This document shows, in pieces, positions 56,044 to 64,000 of a stretch of DNA of 64,000 nucleotides (the stretch's first letter is position 1; every line of letters starts with the position of its first letter). The notes below the pieces were generated by a model that did no database searches, had not been told where the DNA came from, and was given only the letters and a program-made list of their open reading frames with translations. Position numbers and translations under genes: made by a program. The DNA is taken from assembly GCA_035772735.1 (NCBI GenBank), contig JASDFA010000010.1, positions 28,955,501 to 29,019,500 of the forward strand, given 5' to 3'. This DNA comes from Datura wrightii. Its lineage: Eukaryota; Streptophyta; Magnoliopsida; Solanales; Solanaceae.

Positions 56044-56321
56044 GCAGGTGCCCCACAAGTAAGACCATCATCAAAGGGGTAAAATCATCCAGCACAAGAA
56101 AAGAGGAGCATCTTTAACCTATTTTTGTACATTCCTTGTAAAGAACCTTCTATTCCATTCCATTAGCATATTATATTGGTTAGAATTTCTAGAGAGAGAA
56201 AAAGATAGAGAGCTTTTCTTCATCTTCTTCATCTTTTTAAAGGTAAAAACCTCTATTGAAGACAGATTTGACCTTGAAATTTACTCTTGATGATGAATGA
56301 TATGGATTTATTTATTAATAT

Positions 56322-58631
56322 TATCACAACCCGAATATAGGCCCGGATCAAGATAAGGGACAATGAACCCCGAGAGGCTTCAAGTCAACCCATGGCATGA
56401 ACATAACATCTAACTCAATCATAGATAAGCGGAAGATCATCATGAAGAACATAAAAGATGTCTAAACAAACATAACATATGAATACATACATCAATCTAA
56501 AGCTGAATACAAACTATGTCCGAAAAAGCCTCTAACACTGGCGAGTTGATAGGACAAGACCCCAACTAACTCACTATAGTCTTAAAACTAAAAAGATGAA
56601 ATACAACTGATAAGAAGGGCCCTCGCAAGATGAGGACTCACCAACTGAGGATGAGGAAAGCTAATTACGGGAATCTGGCTAGTGGTGGGACTGAGTCTGG
56701 ATATCAGAGCTTGTATCATAAAATGATACAACATAGAGTATGCGGTCAGTACGTGGAACACACCGAGTATGAAAGGTAAGTAAATCCGCTAAGTAAAATC
56801 ATTGAACATGCATAATATAAAACATAATCAAGATAAGATTCTGAGAGTAGGGCTTGCATGCTATTTTCTAAAATCATGTTTTGAACATAATTGAACATCA
56901 TAACTGAATCGAATGACCAAAAGCTAAAAACTGATAATCATAAGTAAAACTGAACATTGGCTAAAATCTACTGAAAACATAATATCATGTACATACATAA
57001 CTGGAATCATAAGGAGTACTGGGAGACTCGTCATATAACCAACACTACCATGATAGAGCTTACGTGGTCCCGACTATCACACTCAAGTGGGCAGAGTCGT
57101 CCAAATCCTTGCCAAGGCTAAGGACGCTACCTGATATTGATATCAAGCTCAAGGCCCCTTGGGGTAGGGGAAGCTCCATAGGAGGTCCCAAACAATCTGA
57201 TCATACCTACGTTGGCGTATAGTTCTAAGTCATAGGGTTGACTTACCCTTATCCTACTCGGTGCTAGACATTACTCCCAAAAACATACATATGCTCTGCA
57301 TCATTTTTCAACGAAGCTAAACTATCATTTAGTGACGAAGCTGAATAATAACATACATGCATAAATCTGAAATCATAACATGAGGAGCCTTGTCTCAAAC
57401 CATACCACAAGTTGAATATAATTGGGAGTCTTGACTCCAAAACCATGTGGTAAGATAATTCATGAAATCATAAAAACATACTTGATCATATAGGCTTGCC
57501 CATTACTTATCATGCTTGAAATCAACTTGATTCACTTTGAAAACATGAACATAAACATGGGTATTTCGAAATCATACTTTTTTCATAAATATCTCATCAT
57601 GTTAGTACACCTACTTCATAGATCTCAATTTTCATGAACTTTCATGGATGGGCATCATAGTTTAGAAAACTTGAAAAAATTTTGTAATTCATAATAATTT
57701 ATAATTTAAAACATTGTAAAATCTTTCAATTAAACATAATTCATCATTTGAAACATGCTTAGATCATACCCATGATTGAAACTTAGGAATTCATGCATTG
57801 GGTAGAAACTCCGTAAATTCAACAATAAAAACTTCATATAGTATAGAAGGATTGGGAATAGGTGTGGACAATTACACTCATCTGTAATCCTGCATACCTG
57901 AAGAGATTTGATTTATACCACTTTCTTGATTGCCCAAAGAGAATTGAGGAAGAACATTGAAGAAAACTAGACTTGATCACCTCTCCAACCACTAAGCTTC
58001 CATGCATGAATTAGGATAGGCTTAGAATGACTTAAATCTTCTTAAAACACACAATTTCGTGCTTAAAATAACATAGTTTAGGACCCTAGGGCTTAGGAAT
58101 GATGAAAATACCCTTAATGAATTTCCTGGAAAAACTGCTCTACCAATGGCAACGATCGACACAACAGACTGTTGCTAGCTCCCACGGTCTGTTACTATCC
58201 CTCATCGTCTCATCCTCGATTCAGCTCTCAGATCCCCTACCACGACTAAATAGGAAAAGTCGTTACAAGCTCCAACGACTCGTTGCTGCTAGTCATCGTC
58301 ACCACTGCCTACCTAGGATTCCTCTCAATGGATGCTGACAACGGCTCGTTGTTTCCAATAACGGGTCTTACCACGACTTGTTACTTCCTCCTTTATCAAG
58401 ACCCACCTCATAATGACTCCATTCAATGACTCGTTACAACGTCCAACGAGTCGTCCCTGAGGCAAGTTACTTCCCAGCTGATTCTGCAACTTCTCACCAC
58501 AGGAATCTTCCACAGGTCGTTGGTCCCACCAATGATCCATTCAACAAGTTGTTCTGAGTATATTTTCAGATTTTCTACCAGTTTTCATTGCAACTCCTGA
58601 GTTTAGACTTAGGAACTTTTGGGGCATTACA
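56322..58631 (-). mobile_element. M: solo Tekay LTR (2310 bp) in F's 5' LTR
   Basis: Ends TATCACAACCCG and ...GGGGCATTACA, with an exact AATAT duplication (56317-56321 and 58632-58636). The first two bases TA instead of TG fit C-to-T decay on the other strand. It aligns with C's LTR over its length, including the word array (58140-58560). No internal coding. Minus orientation, like C. Confidence 0.9.
58140..58560 (-). promoter_or_regulatory. Word array in solo LTR M
   Basis: CAACGACTCGTTAC, AACGAGTCGTC, CAACGGCTCGTTG and similar words in both orientations. Homologous to 33285-33790, but individual words have drifted. Confidence 0.5.
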
Positions 58632-59426
58632 AATATAATCTCTTGTTCTTCATCTATGAGTAGCTAAATATCTTGCTAGGTTGTATGCATGATAGGGGCA
58701 AGATTGGATTGAGTGTTGCTAGAGTGATCTTAGAATTACTTATTTAGCATAAATCCATTGTTTTCTTTGAATTATAACTGAAATATATATAATTGCAAGT
58801 GTAGATTGTGTTTACTTATTCTATTGTTTCTTGAAAAAGAGGAATAGAATATGGGTGAGAAAACAATGGTGGGTAATTGGGTTTTTTTATTATGTGGGGT
58901 TGGGATAGAGATAGACAAAACCCATTTTCATACACCCGTTAGAGAATTGAGGCTGGAGATAGTTTGATTCTTACACAAGTTGTAGTGGTTGGTGTGTTTG
59001 CAATCTTGGGGTTTGAGAAAACCCAAGGAAAAAAGGCTCCCAAGTGGTTGAAAAACATCTAGTATTTGCCTTATCAACAATTATGTATGTTTGTAAGTAA
59101 TGCTTTGATTTTCTAGTTAGCACCAATCCTATTAATGTCTCATCAATAACACGCATTTAGTGTTCACACATATTTTTTATTCAAAGTTGGTTGCCTTGTT
59201 CCATTGATTGAGTTTAAATTCATAGAGTGATCTTACCACCCCTAATATTTATTTTCCTATTTTTGATACAACGATTCTAGTTGATTCAAGTTAATAGAAG
59301 ACTTTTGTTGCCATCAGTCTTTATTCCCTATGAATTCGACCCCAACTCATGAGTTAGGTAAATTATATTGCGACGATCGTATACACTTTTACCTCGCGAG
59401 GAGTGGATTTGGATGCCATCAATTTT

Positions 59427-59443
59427 TGCGCCATTGCCAGGGA
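59427..59443 (+). other. Primer binding site of F (tRNA-Asp type)
   Basis: TGCGCCATTGCCAGGGA, one base shorter and with two changes from TGGCGCCGTTGCCGGGGA. Confidence 0.75.
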
Positions 59444-59576
59444 ATAATATTTGATAACCTTTAGTTGTTTGTGGATTTGAATTAATTGAGCATCTTGTGT
59501 TTTATTTTTGCATTGTTGTTATTTCTAGTGCCTCGTTAGGTTGATTTATATGAGCTAACATTCTCAAGAGGGTTCT

Positions 59577-61250
59577 ATGGACGACGAAATGGACCATGAT
59601 GATGATGATCCAATGATACTCGTCATAGCTGGAGTTATTCGCCTACCTCCCACAGTAGGGGATGTCGTGTTTCACGTGATGAGCACTATGCTCCATTTGC
59701 TCCAAATGAAAGGGACATATGGAGGGAAACCTAGTGAGGAAGCTAACTGCCACCTTCGGAATTTCCTTAATATAAGCCAGCCTTTCAAATTCACTAACAT
59801 TAGCTAGGAATTGATTTGATTAAGGCTTTTCCCGTTCTCACTAACGGGAGATGCCACTATTTGGGTTGAGGAATTTCCTCCCGGGCTATCACCTCATGGA
59901 ATGATCTCACGAAAGTGTTCTTGCACAGATTTTTCCCTCCACCGAGAATGCTCCAATTGAGGGATGATATAACTAATTTCAGGCAACTATCAGGAGAGAC
60001 ACTTCATAAAGTTTCACTATGATATAAGAAAAAGGTTGCAATATGTCCAAATCATGGCTAACTGGATGAAGTGCTAGTTCAAAGTTTTTATTGATCCTTG
60101 GATTCAATTAACAAGTTTGTGGCCAATAATCTCACTTGTAGGTATTTAATGGACATAACGTGTGGGATGGCCAAGGCTGTTTTGGGTAAAATGACTAAGT
60201 CAAACTGAGCATGGCACTCTAGGGACACAGAGGTGTTCTCAGGTGGTGCTAGTCCTAACCTTGTGACTGCAGAAATGAGAAAATGAGATAAAGAGAGAGA
60301 TGAGACCCTAGCAATGATGATGAGCCATCTTGAACTAGTGATAAAACATGTCATGGGAACAGGGTCCAAGAATGTCAATACTGTGGGGACTAAAATCCCA
60401 TGCACTATAAGGATGAAGCTTCACTGCTAAGGTATAATGAAGAGTGTCAATTCATGATGGGTCAAATGGGAGGTTCTCACCCGAGATATCAAGGTGCCCA
60501 TCAAGGCCTTTGGCGTCCATGGGAGAAGAATCAAGGTTGGAGGAACCGTGATAACCAAGGTTGGGTGGATAGGAATGAAAGGTAGGGAAATAGAGAGTCA
60601 AATCGCGAAGGCGAGCGATACCATCGAAGTTCAAACCCATACATACCCCCTCCTAAGGCTGATCCTGCCTAAATGCTACCCGGTGTGAGCGATGTTAGGA
60701 ATTCAAAGATCAAAGAAATGTTAGCAACAATACTAAAGAAGGTTAAGTCTACGAACAGCGGGGTTAAGGAGGTAAAATGGGAGGTGTCTAAACTTGCCCA
60801 AATGGTGAGCTCTCTTTCGGCTTCCATTAAGCATTTGGAAGCTTAAATGAATCACCTTTCATCTAAAATGAATCCCCAAATGAAAGGCACCCTTCCTGAC
60901 ACTGTACCAAATTTGAAGAAGGATGGCCATTGCATTATGATTGTTACTAGGAGTGGGAAAATCTTGGCTGATGTAGATGTGAAGAACAAACAAGCCGGTG
61001 ATCTAATGACAAATGATTGAGAGAAATATATGGTGCAAGAAGCACCAAGTGTTGTTGATAATGAAGAGATATTTGAAGAGGAAGGAGTAGTTGGTGCTCC
61101 TAAGGATGTTGATGATGAGGAAAAGGGCAAGGAAGCCTCAAAAGTACAAGTCCAGGAGCCTAGAATCCTGCCTCCTTGCCCTCAGCGTTTGGAGAAGAAG
61201 AAAGAGGAAAACCAATTCAAGAAATTCATTGAAATATTTAGCAAGTTGTT
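59577..61250 (+). pseudogene. gag of F
   Basis: ATG 59577 gives MDDEMDHDDDDPMI, an acidic start unlike A and D. LLQMKGTYGGKPSEEANCHLRNFLNISQPFKFTNI, then stops and shifts around LRLFPFSLTGDATIW. A CX2C knuckle remnant (CQYCG...HYKDE) lies near 60375-60410, then a polar Q/W/R-rich stretch. The C-terminal linker with PPCPQRLEKKKEENQFKKFIEIFSKLFINIH sits at 61030-61308. Many stops. The order is Athila gag, but it belongs to another subfamily than A/D. Confidence 0.75.
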
Positions 61251-61935
61251 CATAAACATACATTGGTGGATGCATTTCTTCAGATGCCGGTCTATGCAAA
61301 ATTCATAAAGAAATTGCTGAAGAAAACGAAGATAGTGGATATGGGCACAAGGGAGGTGACGCACCATTATAATGCAGTGATGGTGAGCAATCTTGCTCCC
61401 AAAAGAAAGGACCCCGGAGCTTTTACCATCCCTTGCACCATTGGACTATGCATTTTTAAAAGGCTTTATGTGACCTCAGGGCAAGCATAAATTTGATGCC
61501 TCTTATCATTTTTAAGAATTTAGGATTGGGAAATTTTTTAAGAAGTTAGGATTGGGGAATCCCATGCCTACTATAATGAGGCTCTTAATGGTGGACCTGT
61601 CTATCAAGACACCTTTGGGAGTGTTAAAAGATGTCTTGGTCCGAGTGGACAAATTTATCCTTCCAACTGACTTTTTTGTGCTGGATTGTGACATGGATGT
61701 TGAGGTGCCTGTCTTGTTGGGGCGCCCATTGCTAGCCACGGGTATAGCATTAGTGGATGTGGAGCTAAGGGAGCTTATGTTATGAGTGGGTGGTGATAAA
61801 GTCACTTTCAACATATGTCAACCCATAAAATCCCCGAATGAATACAAAGTGATAGCGGTCCTAAATGAAAAGGAGGAGCAAGACGAAAATTGTGAGGATG
61901 AATTTGACTCGGAGGATGACCCTCTAGAGAATTGA
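61251..61935 (+). pseudogene. Protease of F with acidic tail
   Basis: QMPVYAKFIKKLLKKTKIV and RKDPGAFTIPCTIG lead to LCDLRASINLMPL-type text near 61470-61500 (shifted frame; Gly next to Asp changed to Arg). A 21-base stretch near AAGAATTTAGGATTGGG is tandemly duplicated (about 61514-61558). TPLGVLKDVLVRVDKFILPTDFFVLDCDMDVEVPVLLGRPLLATGIALVDV follows. The protein ends in NEKEEQDENCEDEFDSEDDPLEN, stop at 61935. No RT follows. Confidence 0.75.
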
Positions 61936-61951
61936 TGATCGAAGAAGTATC

Positions 61952-61998
61952 CATCGTGCCATAACGTTGAATAAGGCGCTTCTTGGGAGGCAACCCGC
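61952..61998 (+). ncRNA. Two-hairpin AGGCAA element, decayed copy in F
   Basis: The text CATCGTGCCATAACGTTGA and CTTCTTGGGAGGCAACCC is conserved, including the AGGCAA loop, but hairpin 1 is weak and hairpin 2 keeps only GGG/CCC. Confidence 0.5.
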
Positions 61999-62169
61999 GT
62001 GTTTTTCTTTTTCGTGCTTTGATATTTTTGTTGTTTTTGTTTTGTAGGTTGATGCGATGAGGAACCAAGTGAAAGAGAAACATGGCAAGCACTACTCTTC
62101 ACCTAGAAATGTAGGTGGAAACCCTTTTGGCACAGACCTAAACCAGTATACGTGGAAAAAAATCTAGAA

Positions 62170-62568
62170 ATTAGAGGGTGACTTGCGAACCACCTGCGAA
62201 ATGCAGGTGGCAATCTATGAAACACCAGTCAATCGCATCTCACTAGCAATAAACTAGGAAAGAATGGATGTCACCTACACTTGGAACTACGAAATGCAGG
62301 CACTCATCAGCAGTCGCAGGTCCAGCACAGGCACAGGCAAGCAGTTCATTTAAAATGTTGACCAAACACATTGACCAACCCAACCCGGGGTTCTCCCAAA
62401 CCAGTCAAAACTCTTTTCAACTCCCCAAAACCCTTCTTTTTCCACCTTTTCACCTTCCCGATGACCCACCTACCAACCATTATACCCTTCCATCTTCCCC
62501 CACTTAATTCACATTAAAGCCACCTTCTCACCCACCAATTACCATCATTCTCTTCCTCCTATAAAACC
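62170..62568 (+). promoter_or_regulatory. Internal word array and TATA of F upstream of ORF3
   Basis: TGCGAACCACCTGCGAAATG, ACGAAATGCAGGC and related words, then a C/T-rich stretch and TATAAAAC at 62561-62568, 143 bases before the donor at 62704. The words match those of F's own LTR, not those of A or B. Confidence 0.55.
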
Positions 62569-62703
62569 CACATTTACCATTCTCTTCATTTCACCATATC
62601 TCACTGAACTCTCACAAAAGAAGTTCTAATCTTTGGGTTAGCCATTGTCGATCAAAACTCCAAGTTCTCAAGCTAGTTGTTTTTATCTCTTCTCACTAGA
62701 TAT

Positions 62704-63475
62704 GTATGTTTGTTGTTCTTATTTTTCTAATTATTTGAGAATGATAGTCCAAAAGTAAGCATGCTAATTTCGAAGCTTTCTTAATCCATGTCCCCTATTT
62801 CCCATCTTGTCGATTTTAATTATTTTGGGTATGTTGGGGGAAGTGATAATTGCATAATGTTGGTGTGGGTACTTAATTTTGGTAGAAATGCTATATGAGT
62901 GTATGTCTCAAAATCTTAGTTGGGGGGGAAGTTTGAGTAATCCCATGTGCTTGAAATGCACGATTTTTCCGATAATTGATAGGTTGACGTCTTTCTTAAG
63001 GTAAAATCATCATTTTTTTTCTTGTGTGTTGCTTGAGTGAGTTGAGCGAGGCATGAATCAAAGTGTGATTGTTTGTGGGTTGGCTTAATTTATTTCGACC
63101 TGCCACCCGCCGACGAGTCGTCAGTCCATTGCTGCGAAACGCAGGTTGAGGCACATGCATGGTTTAAGGCTTCAGGCCACTACCCTTCACCTATGTTTCA
63201 CCTGTGGGTCGTGGATTAGGACTAGTGAAATGTAGGTTCAGTATAGGTGGAAACTGTTTGTCCTAGGTTTCTGCCAAAGACATGTCACACACCGAGAAAA
63301 TGCGGGTCCCTACTTGCAAAATGTCGGTGCATCATAGGTGTTGCCTGTTATTAACTTTAATCCTTACATTGTTCATCATCCAATCTTTTGGTTTCTATTT
63401 CTTATCTTAGCTTCTTACTTTTACATTTCATTTATTAAAAAATTTGTTTGTGGTGGCACTAACAAGGTCTTGCAG
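62704..63475 (+). other. Predicted intron in the ORF3 leader of F
   Basis: Donor GATAT/GTATGTTTG (GT 62704) and acceptor GTCTTGCAG (AG 63474-63475), 772 bases, with the acceptor 4 bases before the ORF3 ATG. The intron itself carries another word array at 63105-63330. Confidence 0.55.
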
Positions 63476-63479
63476 AATT

Positions 63480-64000
63480 ATGTCTTTGTCCAAGCAAGGC
63501 AACAAGGGGAAGGCCCCTGCCACATCAAAGGGAAAAGGAAAGGGGAAAGCCAAAGCAACTTCAGCTCCCACCAATACTTGAGATTCCATAATCTATTGTG
63601 TGCTAGGCATGAAGGCACACTATGTCATATATGAAGGGAGGCTAATCACTACAGAGAAACACTTTGATTTGGTGGGGCTGGGAAATGACTTCCCAAACAT
63701 CATTGCATAATTCGATGACAGACAATGTCACATGTTCACTAAACCTCCCAAGCTACTACACTAACCTTGTGCTGGAATTCTAAGCATCATATAAGGCATG
63801 ACAAGAGGCAATGAAACACAAGGGAAAGGTTGAGGAGTTCCCATTCCTCCCCTTAGTCAAGGTACGAGGTGTAGAGGTTAACATAACTCAGAATTCCATA
63901 AATGCTCTATTTTGGGAGGATGAAATCAATTCAGAAATCGAGTATGCAGCAAAAGTGGCCACCAAAGACATGTCACACACCGAGAAAATGCGGGTCCCTA
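63480..64000 (+). pseudogene. ORF3 of F (5' part, broken)
   Basis: ATG 63480 gives MSLSKQGNKGKAPATSKGKGKGKAKATSAPTNT then TGA. The basic low-complexity start resembles A and B. Frameshifted text follows: YEGRLITTEKHFDLVGLGNDFPNIIA and, near the end, KVRGVEVNITQNSINALFWEDEINSEIEYAAKVA, consistent with the plant transposon-protein family. The last 39 bases repeat 63274-63312 of the intron exactly. The window ends inside it. Confidence 0.6.

Larger units (their letters stand above)
55686..59421 (+). repeat. 5' LTR of F (about 1426 bp without M)
   Basis: Begins TGATGAGTTGG with a 7-bp hairpin ATGAGTT/AACTCAT (55688-55712) and ends GGATGCCATCA. Array 55855-56055, TATAAAAC 56036-56043, donor-like AAAG/GTAAAAAC (GT 56243). 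M interrupts it at 56322-58631. Confidence 0.8.
55686..64000 (+). mobile_element. Element F: Athila-type with gag-protease and ORF3, no RT-integrase (3' end outside)
   Basis: 5' LTR 55686-59421 (with solo LTR M inside), primer site, gag, protease, two-hairpin remnant, internal array, leader, intron and the first part of ORF3, cut by the window end. There is no room for RT, RNase H or integrase between protease (ends about 61935) and the hairpins (61952). CTAAC at 55681-55685 would be its target duplication. Confidence 0.8.

Noticed and set aside
55686..59421. LTR of F taken as the missing 3' LTR of E (shared LTR)
   Set aside because: Their word arrays and U5 texts differ (TACGAGYCGTA against GAAATGCAGGTG), so F more likely inserted into E's spacer at 55685.

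Overview
The window is about 64 kb of plant repeat DNA, made almost entirely of nested LTR retrotransposons of the Ty3/Gypsy superfamily. No host gene, tRNA, rRNA or CRISPR array could be supported. Two lineages dominate. The first is Athila-type: a tRNA-Asp-like primer binding site, a single-frame gag-pol, no chromodomain, and an extra 3' ORF (ORF3) of the 'putative plant transposon protein' type. The second is chromovirus/Tekay (Del)-type: a tRNA-iMet primer binding site, a CARC/CFGC zinc-knuckle gag, and LTRs of 2.3-2.6 kb beginning TGTCACG. ORF3 proteins of this kind and these LTRs are common in Solanaceae, so a solanaceous (or at least asterid) heterochromatic region is likely; this is inference, not proof.

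Layout. 1-5710: 3' part of Athila element B (internal promoter, intron, ORF3, 3' LTR). 5711-8847: Tekay element C on the minus strand. B is inserted in its RNase H. 8848-24019: complete Athila element A, inserted into C's primer binding site with target duplication GATAC. A's own 3' LTR is split by a solo LTR (K, 21251-23852). 24020-24235 and 31806-33871: the 5' LTR of C, split by element D (24236-31805, target duplication ACAAG), an Athila-type element with gag and protease only. 33872-35637: decayed Tekay LTR pieces and a rearranged Tekay gag/LTR unit (H). 35638-41251: element I (minus), gag-protease only. 41424 to about 45790: a long LTR (J) with a 39-bp minisatellite. About 45800-49474: element G (minus), gag-protease only. 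49475-49889: Tekay LTR scrap. About 49890-55685: element E, which keeps RT-RNase H-integrase but has lost nearly all of gag-protease. 55686-64000: element F (gag-protease plus the start of ORF3), with a 2.3-kb solo LTR (M, target duplication AATAT) in its 5' LTR.

The coding regions are all damaged (stops, frameshifts, lost catalytic residues). The non-coding architecture is strikingly conserved. Four RNA-like structured modules recur: a two-hairpin element with an invariant AGGCAA loop just after the pol or protease stop; a GGGA-tetraloop hairpin followed by AAGTGTGGGGT; a three-tier nested stem; and a hairpin at the very start of Athila LTRs. In several copies the stems change on both sides while loops stay fixed. 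Arrays of short, partly palindromic 'words' sit directly upstream of TATA boxes in most of the LTRs here. In A, B and F the same private words recur in a second, internal promoter that appears to drive ORF3 through its own leader and intron. The most unusual picture here is therefore an Athila-type system with twin promoters, conserved RNA elements, and separate gag-protease-only and pol-only copies.
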